DNA of 64,000 nucleotides, from assembly GCA_028285595.1 (NCBI GenBank), contig JANQOW010000075.1, positions 1 through 64,000 of the forward strand, read 5' to 3'. The translations under genes and the position numbers were made by a program. Below are positions 41,720-50,332 of this stretch, in pieces (positions within the stretch are counted from its first letter, which is position 1; every line of letters begins with the position of its first letter). This stretch comes from Hyphomicrobiales bacterium (GTDB taxonomy: Bacteria > Pseudomonadota > Alphaproteobacteria > Rhizobiales > CAJQND01). The notes below the pieces were generated by a model. The model had not been told where the DNA came from and searched no databases. It saw only the letters and a list, made by a program, of their open reading frames with translations.

Positions 41720-42451
41720 CTACTGCAAAGCCCAGGTGATGTTCACCGTGGCGGAGAGTTCCTGTTCGCCGCGGGCCACGGGCACAGGCGCAGCGGCCGC
41801 TTCTGCGGCAAACGCCCGTCCCCTGGCCACCGGCTGAGGCGGGCGCACACCGCCGCTTTCCGACATGGTCATGATGGGCCCGAGGGTCACGCCGGCCGCC
41901 TCGGCCAGCAGCTTGGCGCGCGCAACCGCCTGGCTCACGGCCCGCTTGCGCGCCTCATCACGCAAGGGCCCCGGCTTATCGATGGAAAAGCGCAAGCCCT
42001 GGATCTGGTTTGACCCGGTGCTGACGGCCTTGTCGAGCACCTCTCCCAAGCTGTCCAGATTGCGCACGATCGCGGTCAATTGGTTGGAGACCGTATACCC
42101 CACCACCCGGGGCGGGCGCTGCAGCCCATCGCTGCTGCGCTTGGGATAGACATAACGCGGCTGCACACTGAAGTTTGAGGTTTGCAGATCTTTCTTTGCA
42201 ATGGCTTGAGCCACCAATTCATCAATCAGGGCACCCATGGCTTCGGTATTGGCGCTGAGAGCCGCGCGCGCCGTTTTCGCCTCGGTGAGCACGCCCATGG
42301 TGACCACGGCAATATTGGGTTCTGCTGTGACGGTTCCGGTTGCACTCACGCTGAGCGTGCGTTTGGCCGCCTCTTGGGCGGCCGCAGGCGCGAGCGGAGC
42401 GGCCCATGCCATGAGGGTGAGTGTTGTGAGTAAGAGCCATTTTGCGGTCAT
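41720..42451 (-). CDS. Periplasmic SIMPL-domain (DUF541) protein
   Basis: Protein of 243 residues with a signal peptide (WLLLTTLTLMAWAAPLAPAA, cleavage near AAAQE). The SIMPL/DUF541 pattern follows: LSVSATGTVTAEPNIAVVTM, LQTSNFSVQPRY, VGYTVSNQLTAIVRNLDSLG, ARKRAVSQAVARAKLLAEAAG and a C-terminal ATVNITWAL strand. Members are periplasmic oligomeric proteins linked to oxidative stress or signalling, without a settled activity. It is convergent with the Rieske gene, with a 5-bp gap. The 188 bp between it and the tRNA hold both promoters; nothing else is recognised there. Confidence 0.85.
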   Translation of the reverse strand: MTAKWLLLTTLTLMAWAAPLAPAAAQEAAKRTLSVSATGTVTAEPNIAVVTMGVLTEAKTARAALSANTEAMGALIDELVAQAIAKKDLQTSNFSVQPRYVYPKRSSDGLQRPPRVVGYTVSNQLTAIVRNLDSLGEVLDKAVSTGSNQIQGLRFSIDKPGPLRDEARKRAVSQAVARAKLLAEAAGVTLGPIMTMSESGGVRPPQPVARGRAFAAEAAAAPVPVARGEQELSATVNITWALQ

Positions 42452-42639
42452 AGCGGTCCATCTCCTGAGGCAGCGTCAGCGCTCCCCCTATAGGCTTGCG
42501 ATTAAGACGCGAATATGGCGTCTGGTTCAGGCGGTAGAGCAAACGCAAAGGCACAAGACTTCCCGCTTTCACATGCTCACCGCTCTTGCTATAGCAGGGG
42601 CCTTGCGCGGGCTCCACCAAAGCGTGCTCCGCGCCAGGT

Positions 42640-42716
42640 GGGTCCGTAGCTCAATTGGTTAGAGCCGACGGCTCATAACCGTCTGGTTGCAGGTTCGAGT
42701 CCTGCCGGACCCACCA
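42640..42716 (+). tRNA. tRNA with CAT anticodon (elongator Met or Ile2)
   Basis: Complete 77-nt tRNA with encoded CCA. Acceptor stem GGGTCCG/CGGACCC; D arm AGCTC-AATTGGTTA-GAGC; anticodon arm GACGG-CTCATAA-CCGTC with anticodon CAT; T arm GCAGG-TTCGAGT-CCTGC. The acceptor stem begins with a full G-C pair, unlike initiator tRNA. CAT may be read as Met, or as Ile2 after lysidine modification; I cannot decide from sequence alone. The 3' end is the presumed attachment site of the low-GC segment that follows. Confidence 0.95.
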
Positions 42717-42838
42717 CACCTCGCAGTTCTACAACGGTAAGCTCGCCTCGAGGCCTGCCTTGAGCAGACCGGCCAGAAAGTGCGCATCCTCGTCGCGATT
42801 TTTGACCGTAGGCGAGAGTTTAAGCACCACGCAGAACC

Positions 42839-43816
42839 CTATGTTGGGCGCACCTCCGCTTCCTCCAACCCGAGCGCCCTGCGTCCGTTTCGCCCGAACA
42901 TCGAGACAAATTCATACTCGGTCATAAATTCACCAAGCAGTCCGGAAAGTGCCTCTGCATAGCGAATTGTCCCCTCGGGAAACGGATCACTGCTGATCTG
43001 TCCAAAGTCTGTCGACAGCAGGACCTGCTCTGGACCCGTTTTGCGAATGGAGTCTGCGAAGGCCTGGAGCGCAACGCCGGTGTCCGTGTGGACCGCAAAA
43101 CAATGCTCTACAAAGACTTCCGGGTGCTTGGCGAGGTGCACCAGGTCGTCGTCGCTTAGTCCGACAACCGGATAATGCGGGTGCGTCAGAATGATCTTCT
43201 TCACACCCATTTCGAGGGCCATTGGAACAAGGCGCAGAATCTCTTGCGCAGACAGATGCCCGGTGGCGAGAACACAGTGATTGACCGCGATGGCCTCCAC
43301 AGTCTCGATCAGGGCTTTGGTTGGGGCCAAATGATCGTCAAACGCAACGACAGGTTCGTCGAACAGGTGGGGGTCTTCTGCTTCGAGCGACCGCGCACAG
43401 CAGCGCAGCCAAACCTCCCCGAAATTGCGACCCTGGTTTGCCATTTCCGCAGCTGAATGCACCGTCGGCATCCAGACGACGACGGGGGCAGGATCAGGCC
43501 TTGACTGCTCAACATTGGTCCTGTTCCCGGACATCGCGCCTGTAACCGCAGCGGGGTTCAGACCGCCGACATAATGGTTCAGCACAACGCCGCCGTAGAA
43601 CCGTGCGCCAAACCGCCTGCGGGCAAGGCTGGCGAGTGGCGATGTGGGGTAGGTATGATTTTTCAGAACCAAGGTTGCCCCGAATGGCGCCGCCACATCA
43701 CTCAGGGATTTCACATCGTAACGTCGCGCAACAAGCTCCGGCCCCACATGATAGTGGGTGTCCACCACGCCCGCATTCTCCAGGGCGGCTTTAACTTCGC
43801 TGTGGTTTGCAAACAT
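42839..43816 (-). CDS. Amidohydrolase-like DUF6282 family protein
   Basis: Protein of 325 residues with an amidohydrolase-type metal pattern: DTHYHVGPE (H21, H23), VLATGHLSAQE, ILTHPHYPVVGL and LLSTDFGQ, the last giving the probable barrel-end Asp. It matches the DUF6282 layout; the reaction is unknown but a hydrolase or decarboxylase is likely. It is the last gene of a minus-strand trio (cupin, SDR, this) with a 14-bp gap from the SDR gene. The trio lies directly after the tRNA in lower-GC DNA. Confidence 0.72.
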   Translation of the reverse strand: MFANHSEVKAALENAGVVDTHYHVGPELVARRYDVKSLSDVAAPFGATLVLKNHTYPTSPLASLARRRFGARFYGGVVLNHYVGGLNPAAVTGAMSGNRTNVEQSRPDPAPVVVWMPTVHSAAEMANQGRNFGEVWLRCCARSLEAEDPHLFDEPVVAFDDHLAPTKALIETVEAIAVNHCVLATGHLSAQEILRLVPMALEMGVKKIILTHPHYPVVGLSDDDLVHLAKHPEVFVEHCFAVHTDTGVALQAFADSIRKTGPEQVLLSTDFGQISSDPFPEGTIRYAEALSGLLGEFMTEYEFVSMFGRNGRRALGLEEAEVRPT

Positions 43817-43830
43817 AGCGCTGCGCCGAT

Positions 43831-44631
43831 CTAGTGATACGTCTCTGTGTGGCCATCCACACTGATGGCCTGTCCCGTTACCATCGCAGAACCCGGAGAC
43901 GCGAGGAACAGAGCCATGTCGGCAATCTCTTCCGGCTCAACAAAACGGCGCATTGAAACACCGGAGGCATAGTAGTCTCTGATCTCGTTCTCGTTGCGAT
44001 CGGAGTTGGCCGCCTCTGCGGCGATGCCGCGATCCATGCGTGGGCCGGAAACGGGGCCGGGGCAAATGGCGTTGCAGCGAATGTTGAACGGACCGACTTC
44101 CGCTGCGACGGACTTGGTCAGGCCGATAACCGCCCATTTCGATGCGGCATAGGGTGTGCGGAGCGGATAGCCGACCAGGCCTGCTACGGATGAAATGTTG
44201 ATGATGGAGCCACTGCGCTGTTGCTTCATCACCGACACTGCGCGTCTACATCCAAACATGTGGGAGTCCACCCCGACAGTGAAACACTGCCGCCATGCCG
44301 TTGTATCCATGCTTTCGATCCGACCGGTTGGCCCGCCCGTACCAGCATTGTTGATCATCACGTCGAGCCCACTCAGATCGCTGAGCGCCCGGTCAAACCA
44401 ATTGTCGAAGGCGGTCTCGTCGGCAACGTCCACGCAGGTGCCCTGGATATCCGGTCGCTCAGTCGCCAGTCTATCCAATGCCGCTTTGTCCACATCGCAG
44501 ACATGGACACGCGCACCGTGCTCAACAAAGCGCTCCGCCATCGCGCGTCCGATTCCCGCAGCACCTGCCGTTATCATAACGCGCAACGCGGGCGGCGGCG
44601 TCGTAGACTGGTTGGTCGGAAGCATGGGCAT
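43831..44631 (-). CDS. Short-chain dehydrogenase/reductase (SDR)
   Basis: Protein of 266 residues, classical SDR. The cofactor loop is VMITAGAAGIGRAM (TGxxxGxG with Ala in place of the first Gly). It has CVDVADE, NNAGTGGP, and the catalytic SSVAGLVGYPLRTPYAASKW with Ser, Tyr and Lys in place. The acidic residue after the second strand (CDVD) favours NAD. The end is AMVTGQAISVDGH. It oxidises or reduces an unknown alcohol/ketone. It is co-transcribed with the DUF6282 gene downstream and probably with the cupin gene upstream (65-bp gap). Confidence 0.9.
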   Translation of the reverse strand: MPMLPTNQSTTPPPALRVMITAGAAGIGRAMAERFVEHGARVHVCDVDKAALDRLATERPDIQGTCVDVADETAFDNWFDRALSDLSGLDVMINNAGTGGPTGRIESMDTTAWRQCFTVGVDSHMFGCRRAVSVMKQQRSGSIINISSVAGLVGYPLRTPYAASKWAVIGLTKSVAAEVGPFNIRCNAICPGPVSGPRMDRGIAAEAANSDRNENEIRDYYASGVSMRRFVEPEEIADMALFLASPGSAMVTGQAISVDGHTETYH

Positions 44632-44696
44632 TTCTCTCCACTCAAATCATTGGCAACCGATTGATGGGTCGTCAAACATATCCTCGGCCAACGCCT

Positions 44697-45290
44697 TCAT
44701 CGCCGATCTTCAATATGGCCGAACTCCTCAAGTCTGAACTGCACGGTCTGTCCGGTATCCAGATCAAATTCGGTGCGCGCACCCTGATCCTCGAACCGCG
44801 TTCCATAAAAGTGCAGATGGAGCAGAGGGCCGGAGCCGAGGCTGGCAGTATTGTGTATGCCGTCCGGCATCAGAGAGATCGCATGCCCGGGACGACAAAT
44901 GATATCCGTCTTGTGGATCAGCTTCGGCGCGGAACCGTCGTCTCCGGGCTCCCTAGTGAACATCCCGTGTCTGGTTTCGCCTTCGATCATGGCGACAATT
45001 GCCCACGATCCGCCATGGTCGTGCGGCCTGTAGGCCTGACTGGGCACGCTCGTCACCATGTACAGTGCGGCACCTTCGGCGTTGTCGTAGATCAAAAACG
45101 TCCTATCCGTGATGCCGCCTGTTGGAATCGGAAAATCATCTTCCCGAAACAGCTCCTTCCTGGCGCAGAGCGCGACAAGAACCGCTTTCGCACGCTCAAG
45201 TTTCTCCACTGAAGGTGTGTCGCCAATGATCGACAGAATTTGTTCGGCCGCATTCTTTACAGCAAATCGTCTTTCCTCAAGTGGCGTCAT
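44697..45290 (-). CDS. Cupin-fold protein (cysteine dioxygenase-like)
   Basis: Protein of 197 residues. The cupin 1 motif reads YRPHDHGGSWAIVAMIEGETRHG, with two His and a Glu as candidate metal ligands, and the second motif supplies GIHNT. This arrangement resembles 3-mercaptopropionate/cysteine dioxygenase-like cupins, but the Cys-Tyr crosslink residues are not obvious. A helical N-terminal domain of about 60 residues precedes the barrel. First gene of the minus-strand trio with an SDR and an amidohydrolase-like protein, suggesting a short catabolic route for a small thiol or carboxylate; this is inference. Confidence 0.68.
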   Translation of the reverse strand: MTPLEERRFAVKNAAEQILSIIGDTPSVEKLERAKAVLVALCARKELFREDDFPIPTGGITDRTFLIYDNAEGAALYMVTSVPSQAYRPHDHGGSWAIVAMIEGETRHGMFTREPGDDGSAPKLIHKTDIICRPGHAISLMPDGIHNTASLGSGPLLHLHFYGTRFEDQGARTEFDLDTGQTVQFRLEEFGHIEDRR

Positions 45291-45432
45291 GATTGAGCCT
45301 ATGCGCTGCTGAGATCACTGAGAAAACTCTCCAACAAACTCATAGAAAAGTAAACGGAGGCGTCACTGTTCAACTCAAAGTGTGCTGGTGCATTGTAGTG
45401 CTGTACGCGACCCAACACTGATTTCGCAGGCG

Positions 45433-46215
45433 CTATCTCCCTGTGTAGAAATTCGTCATTTCGCTCTTCAGTAACTGACTCATGCCAACGGGTCGCAGCT
45501 CACCTGGGTCCAGGTAAGGATTGGCGACTGCGGCAATTGCGAACATAACGAGCCCTGTGTACCCGCCGAAGATCGAGAGCAGTGTTAAATTCATGAAGGT
45601 CGGAGGAAAGATCAAATACGGAACTGCAACCACCAATAGCCCCACGATGGCGACTGTCCAGAACAATGGGTTCAGGCCATAGCTCACGGCATTTACGCGC
45701 ATCTGTCGGTAGCCTGCGATCTTCCGCACTCTGGGCAGCATCAATGCGATCAGGGCTTTGTCGCGTTTGCCCTGCACCTCAAGGTCCAAAATACCTTGAT
45801 AGGTGGTCTCCCAATAGCGCCATGCCGCAGGACTGAGCCCCTCCCCCTTACCAAGCCGCGCCCACTCATCGTGGACCACCGCATGCGTGTAGCTGGTGAG
45901 AGCTTGACGCAACTTGAGAGTCCTGTCGGGGTCTAGGCGACCGAGGTCAAAGAACACGTCACCGACTGCGATCGCTTCTTCAGACACGGTCTTGCGCACC
46001 TCATTGTAGTTGGTGAGCTCTTGAGCAAACACCAATGCGAGGATCAAGCCATGGAGGGCAGCTATCCGAAAAATGATCGAGGACGCCATATCTTGGCTAT
46101 GCTCATCGATCCTATGACTGAGCAGTCCCCGCGCAACACGGTAGAACACAATAGACAGAAAGGTCGCGCCAAGGACAAAGCTCGTGGCGAAGACGAGAGA
46201 GTATAGGTCAAACAT
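45433..46215 (-). CDS. DUF4239 (bestrophin-like) membrane protein
   Basis: Membrane protein of 260 residues. There are two hydrophobic helices near the N-terminus (about 5-25 and 48-65), a long soluble segment rich in charged residues (70-175), and two helices at the C-terminus (about 185-205 and 212-232). FRIAALHGLILALVFAQELTNY and the closing LTLLSIFGGYTGLVMFAIAAVANPY (in parts) match DUF4239 proteins, proposed to be bestrophin-like channels. Function unknown. It lies alone, 93 bp beyond the NRPS stop on the same strand, and could be read through from it. Confidence 0.7.
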   Translation of the reverse strand: MFDLYSLVFATSFVLGATFLSIVFYRVARGLLSHRIDEHSQDMASSIIFRIAALHGLILALVFAQELTNYNEVRKTVSEEAIAVGDVFFDLGRLDPDRTLKLRQALTSYTHAVVHDEWARLGKGEGLSPAAWRYWETTYQGILDLEVQGKRDKALIALMLPRVRKIAGYRQMRVNAVSYGLNPLFWTVAIVGLLVVAVPYLIFPPTFMNLTLLSIFGGYTGLVMFAIAAVANPYLDPGELRPVGMSQLLKSEMTNFYTGR

Positions 46216-46308
46216 ATTGTACTGGATCGCTTGAAACGGTGTGAGGCAAATCCGGTCGGGACCGGACTTCAGTCATTCTGTTCTGGTCGCATCTGATGCA
46301 GGTCGTCC

Positions 46309-49026
46309 TTAAGTTTTGAGAAGCGCCTTATCCAGGAGTTTTGCGAGCTGTCGGTGATTGTCTCCTCTGGTCATCGAGAAGTGCGTTCCAGGGGCCCAGT
46401 GCACCTGTACTTCTCTTGCCAGCTGCCCCCACCCCAACGTTTTGTCTTGAAAACCTTGCGTTTCCGCAGAACCATCAAGCGCTCGGAACAAATGGATGAT
46501 CCCCTCGTACGCCCCTGGCCGGTATGTCCGTCTCGCTTTGTCATGTATGCCGGTGAGGTAGACAGAACGTCCGATTCCAGGTTGCCGCATCATCAACAGA
46601 CGCGAACGCCGATCGACAGCAGAAGCAAGACCCGAACGTTTGTGAAAATAGGCAAACATGGCATTTGACCAAACCTTACGGAGGTTCCAACGCGATCCAC
46701 CGTCTGCTTGGCTATTGTGATATCGGGCCTCAGCACCGAACAGAACGTAACAGCCATCCACAGCCATCGGACCTGCTTGGGTCAAAATCTGTCCCAGAAA
46801 ACGAAGCTCTCGCCAGGCTGAGCTTAGCTTCGCGCTCAAGCCGTTGGCTGCAGCGGCCTGGGGCGGCGTGGGCGTGTCCAGCATTCCAAGAAAACGCACT
46901 TCCTCACCAGATACCTTGAGCTGACGCGCCATTTCATAAACCAGAAGACCGCCGAAGGAGTGCCCACAGAGCTGATAGGGGCCCTGGGGCTGAACCGTTC
47001 GAACCTGCGCGATCAAAGCTTTGGCCATGTCCTCCAACCGCCGCTGCGGTTCGATGGCCGGATCACATGCTGGGTCCTGAACGGCGAAGATCGGAAAGTC
47101 ACCGCCCAAAGACTGAGCCAACTCGAACACCGTGAACGCTAGGCCGCCGGCACCATGTATGAAAAACAATGGTGTCCCATCTCCTTCGGTTCGCAAACTG
47201 ACGATGGCTGTACTGGGCCGATAGTTTCTCTGCTCATTGACATGCTCCACCAAGCCTTCAACGGAGGGGCGCTCCAAGAAGTGGGGCAATTCAACCTTCA
47301 GACCTATCTGTTCCTCAAGCGCCAGGAGCAACTCAACGGTGGCCAATGAGTCACCACCCAGTTCGAAAAAGTTGTCTGTAACGCCGACGGTCTGCACTCG
47401 CAAAATATCCTGAAACACGCGCGCCAGACGGAGTTCCAGCGCATCGCGAGGTGCCACATATGCATCCGCCAGAGCTGGCCGCTCAGCCACTGGGTCGGGT
47501 AGTGCATTTCGATCGATTTTGCCCGACGGCGTAAGGGGAAGTTCATCCAAGAACACATACTGGCTGGGACACATCGGGCCAGGCATATGGTTTCTGGCGA
47601 GCGTATGGAGCTCCCTTGTGAGTTTCGCAGCATCATGTTCGTGCGTGGCGGGAAGCGCGTAGGCCACCAAACGCTGCTCGTCATTGTAAGATGACTTCAA
47701 CGTCACAATGACCTCTCGAATAGCCTCATGCCGGCAAAGCACATTCTCCACCTCACTCGGTTCTATCCTGAAGCTATTGAGCTTTATTTGGTTGTCGATC
47801 CTGCCGTGAAAGGCAAGCTGACCGTCGGGTCTCAATGATACGCGGTCTCCGGTCCGGTAGGCCCGACCATGCGGTCCTTCAGCGAACTTTTCTGCGGTAA
47901 GCTCCGGTCTCTCCAGATATCCGCGAGATAGGCTCGGTCCCTTGAGCCAAAGCTCGCCAATTTCACCCGTTTGAACTTCGCGTTTCTCGTCGTCCACGAT
48001 CAAAGTTTCCACGTGGTTGAGGGGAAATCCAATCGGGATCAATCCTGCCTTGACATCTTGCAACGTTAGTTTTGCCGCGGACGCCCATACAGTTGTCTCT
48101 GTCGGCCCATAAAGGTTCCACAGCTCGTCCGACCGATGAAGCAGATCGTTCGCCATGGCTGGGCTAATGGCTTCTGCGCCCGTAAGCAATGTCAGCCCTT
48201 GATGGCCTTGCCACTTTGCTGCCAGCAACATGCGCCAGGTCGCCGGTGTGGCCTGGAGAAGGCTCGGTCGTGAGGCATCAAGGCGAGCCTTTAACAATCT
48301 CCCATCCCTTGCCTCTTCCAGAGAGGCAAGTTCTACGCAGCCTCCAAATGCAAATGGCACGAAAAGGTCCAAGAGCGAAATGTCGAAGCTAGGCGAACTG
48401 ACCGAAAACACCCACCGCCACACCGCAGGATCGAGCAACTCGGCCATAGAGGAAAGAAAGGCCAGAAGCGCTCCATGTTCGATCTGGATCCCTTTGGGTC
48501 GCCCGGTGGAGCCAGAGGTAAAGATGATGTAGGCAAGGTCATCTGGTGTGACGGACGGCCAGGGGTGCGTGACGTGGCGGGTGACGTTGGGGAGGTCATC
48601 TATGTCTGCAGAGATGACGATAGGCTCACACTTCAGATGCAGCGACGGCCCGTGAGTGTCGGCCACGAGGAGCTTAATGCGCGCTTCGTCTGCCATGAGC
48701 TCCAAGCGGGCGCGAGGGTAAGAAGGATCAAGCGGGAGCCAGGCTGCCCCAGATAAGGTGATCGCTAAAATCGATATCACACTCTCAGCAGAGCGCGGAA
48801 GGTGGATGCCGCATACGTCACCATGCCGTAACCCTGCCTCACGCAGTCGGCATGCAAGCGCACGGGCGTATGAGTCCAAGTCTGCATAGGTGTAACACTT
48901 GTCATCGGCGACTAGGGCGATGTTATCGCCAAATCTTCGCGCCGCGGTGCACCAATAGTCAGCAAGCGTGTTTTTCCTGGTGGCAGCTTCAGCAGCAAAC
49001 TGACCGCTGGCTTGGGCAATGTTCAT
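46309..49026 (-). CDS. Single-module NRPS without condensation domain (A-T-TE), predicted glycine-activating
   Basis: Protein of 905 residues. The adenylation domain covers about 20-530: IIFTSGSTGRPKG (A3), SFDISLLDLF (A4), LYGPTETTVW (A5), RTGDRVSL (A7) and PSGKIDRNALP (A10). Specificity residues, placed by aligning to GrsA, are D, I, L, Q, L, G, L, V, W and K; the published glycine code is the same with I for V. A carrier domain follows at about 540-610 (DNFFELGGDSLATVE, phosphopantetheine Ser near 561). A type I thioesterase runs from 640 to the end (GHSFGG, Ser near 687; GTHFSM, His near 883). With no condensation domain, the thioesterase must hand the aminoacyl group to water, an amine, an alcohol or another aminoacyl unit. 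No MbtH-like protein or phosphopantetheinyl transferase is nearby. Confidence 0.88.
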   Translation of the reverse strand: MNIAQASGQFAAEAATRKNTLADYWCTAARRFGDNIALVADDKCYTYADLDSYARALACRLREAGLRHGDVCGIHLPRSAESVISILAITLSGAAWLPLDPSYPRARLELMADEARIKLLVADTHGPSLHLKCEPIVISADIDDLPNVTRHVTHPWPSVTPDDLAYIIFTSGSTGRPKGIQIEHGALLAFLSSMAELLDPAVWRWVFSVSSPSFDISLLDLFVPFAFGGCVELASLEEARDGRLLKARLDASRPSLLQATPATWRMLLAAKWQGHQGLTLLTGAEAISPAMANDLLHRSDELWNLYGPTETTVWASAAKLTLQDVKAGLIPIGFPLNHVETLIVDDEKREVQTGEIGELWLKGPSLSRGYLERPELTAEKFAEGPHGRAYRTGDRVSLRPDGQLAFHGRIDNQIKLNSFRIEPSEVENVLCRHEAIREVIVTLKSSYNDEQRLVAYALPATHEHDAAKLTRELHTLARNHMPGPMCPSQYVFLDELPLTPSGKIDRNALPDPVAERPALADAYVAPRDALELRLARVFQDILRVQTVGVTDNFFELGGDSLATVELLLALEEQIGLKVELPHFLERPSVEGLVEHVNEQRNYRPSTAIVSLRTEGDGTPLFFIHGAGGLAFTVFELAQSLGGDFPIFAVQDPACDPAIEPQRRLEDMAKALIAQVRTVQPQGPYQLCGHSFGGLLVYEMARQLKVSGEEVRFLGMLDTPTPPQAAAANGLSAKLSSAWRELRFLGQILTQAGPMAVDGCYVLFGAEARYHNSQADGGSRWNLRKVWSNAMFAYFHKRSGLASAVDRRSRLLMMRQPGIGRSVYLTGIHDKARRTYRPGAYEGIIHLFRALDGSAETQGFQDKTLGWGQLAREVQVHWAPGTHFSMTRGDNHRQLAKLLDKALLKT

Positions 49027-49247
49027 AGCGTCTGTCCAATATCATTCTGACGATGCAAGACCTGTTGGCTGACCAACAGGGGCAAGTTCACGTTCCAAAC
49101 GCGGTCGGGAGTGCGAAACCGGAAGCTTGTCTTCATCACTCGGTACTGCGGTCGGCAGCCATGACTGCCCCTCCATCGGCCGATTAGAACTCATTCACGT
49201 GTTTGGGGACTTTGGGTCAGTTTGCGCAGCGGCAGAAGCAACTAACT

Positions 49248-49256
49248 GTTAGTCAC
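49248..49256 (+). promoter_or_regulatory. GTTAGTC-type motif upstream of the NRPS
   Basis: GTTAGTCAC within AACTAACTGTTAGTCACACTC, about 225 bp before the NRPS start in the 272-bp gap 49027-49298. It matches the GTTAGTCGC motif found before the RND genes (50173) and the regulator (56476) at 8 of 9 positions. Confidence 0.35.
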
Positions 49257-49298
49257 ACTCCGGTCGAGGCAGCAAAACCTGTTAAATTTTGAGCTCAA

Positions 49299-49754
49299 TC
49301 ATCCTGACGATCCGATTTTCCTGCAGTTTCCGACCCTGACAATCGCTTCAATGAGAGTTTCACCGAGCCGGCGCACGGTCTGGTCGGACAGACCGCCAAA
49401 CGAGTTTGTCATTCTGAAAAGAAGCTGATTTGTCGCCTCTAGATCGCTGCGAAATCCTTGCAGCAATTCGACATCCTGCCGGCTGAGATGGCCCACAGGC
49501 TTATCAATAATCGCTTGGACGCTTTGCGTTAGGCGCTTCAAATCCCTATCGGCTGTTTTAAGCGCAACGATGGCACCGTTCACCTCATGCCCGGCTTCTT
49601 GCAACAAGGCACTGCCAGCATGGGTCATAAAGTCTTCCGCGAAGCCTTCAATCTGGTGAACGAGAAACACGGCGCTCAGCGTTAGGATAACACCCAACAT
49701 GAGAGTGGCATTGAGAAGGGAAAGCAGGAGTGCTTTGACTTGACTATTCATCAT
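49299..49754 (-). CDS. Small membrane-anchored helical protein, hypothetical
   Basis: Protein of 151 residues with one N-terminal membrane helix (LLLSLLNATLMLGVILTLSA, then VFLVH). A long helical, probably periplasmic, region follows (LKTADRDLKRLTQSVQAIID, SRQDVELLQGFRSDLEATNQ), and resembles the sensor stalk of methyl-accepting or cyclase proteins. Its start overlaps the end of the truncated cyclase-domain gene by 11 bp, so the two are translationally coupled. The pair may be a split and decayed membrane cyclase; no function can be assigned. Confidence 0.55.
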   Translation of the reverse strand: MMNSQVKALLLSLLNATLMLGVILTLSAVFLVHQIEGFAEDFMTHAGSALLQEAGHEVNGAIVALKTADRDLKRLTQSVQAIIDKPVGHLSRQDVELLQGFRSDLEATNQLLFRMTNSFGGLSDQTVRRLGETLIEAIVRVGNCRKIGSSG

Positions 49755-50079
49755 CTGACTTTCTCAATGTAAATTCGTCCCCGAGCAGGACACCGATCCG
49801 CATCGACAATTTTCGATCAGGAATCACGCCCCTGTTGACCTCTTCTGTGAACTCATGAAGATCAAGAGCACAGCGCACCGCATCAACGGCGTTATCAAAT
49901 TCTGCCAGCAGCGTTGCTTTGGCTGAGTGGAACGGCCGCCCGTTATGATCGGCCACGCTTTCACGGACAAACCTAAAACACGCTTGAAGGCTCTCCTTGG
50001 TTTCAGTCTCGTAGTCGCTTAACGATGGGCTGTGAGCTGGGATGTCACAGGCCAAAATGGCAACCAGCTGTCTTTTCAT
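49744..50079 (-). CDS. Truncated class III adenylate/guanylate cyclase homology domain
   Basis: Only 111 residues, about two thirds of a class III cyclase catalytic domain. RQLVAILACDIPAHSPSLSDYE gives the first strand with the first metal-binding Asp. NGRPFHSAKATLLAEFDNAVDAVRCALDLHEF is the region where active enzymes have a GDG-type loop with the second Asp; here it reads SAKATLLAEF and lacks it. RKLSMRIGVLLGD ends the match, and the protein stops before the transition-state Arg/Asn region. It is therefore almost certainly inactive as a cyclase. It lies divergently from the RND operon, beside a cluster whose other regulator is a wHTH/TPR protein of the kind often fused to such domains. Confidence 0.65.
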   Translation of the reverse strand: MKRQLVAILACDIPAHSPSLSDYETETKESLQACFRFVRESVADHNGRPFHSAKATLLAEFDNAVDAVRCALDLHEFTEEVNRGVIPDRKLSMRIGVLLGDEFTLRKSDDE

Positions 50080-50176
50080 TTTTCATTGTCTCACTGCAGT
50101 GTGCGCGTGGTGCCCCGCTGCTGTTTGATCAGACAATGTCAGAAAAAGTGCGCAAAATTTAAGTGTCTCACTGTTA

Positions 50177-50193
50177 GTCGCATTGAATGCGAC
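50177..50193. promoter_or_regulatory. Perfect 17-bp palindrome with overlapping GTTAGTCGC motif
   Basis: GTCGCATT-G-AATGCGAC is a perfect 8+1+8 inverted repeat, and TT/AA flanking pairs extend it. The motif GTTAGTCGC (50173-50181) overlaps it. TGTCTCACTG occurs at 50164-50173 and again at 50088-50097. The site is central in the 253-bp divergent region 50080-50332 between the cyclase-domain gene and the RND operon, as expected for an operator. Confidence 0.6.
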
Positions 50194-50332
50194 AAACCTG
50201 AAGAACGCCAGATTGGGCCAGGGTCAGCGGCCCGGAGGCACCTTTGCGGTTGCGGTGAGTCACCGAGACTAACTTATGAAAAGCCGCGCGATCCTCCACA
50301 GTCCAAGTCAAATCAGATTTGGAGTGGATTTC

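Noticed and set aside
42640-42716. Initiator tRNA-fMet
   Set aside because: The first acceptor base pair is a normal G-C, and the anticodon stem lacks the three consecutive G-C pairs that mark initiators. Elongator Met or Ile2 is more likely.
46309-49026. Alpha-keto-acid (furanone/quinone) synthetase of the A-T-TE type
   Set aside because: Those enzymes lack the Asp that binds the amino group. Here FDIS keeps it and the full code resembles glycine, so an amino acid substrate is preferred, although assay is needed.
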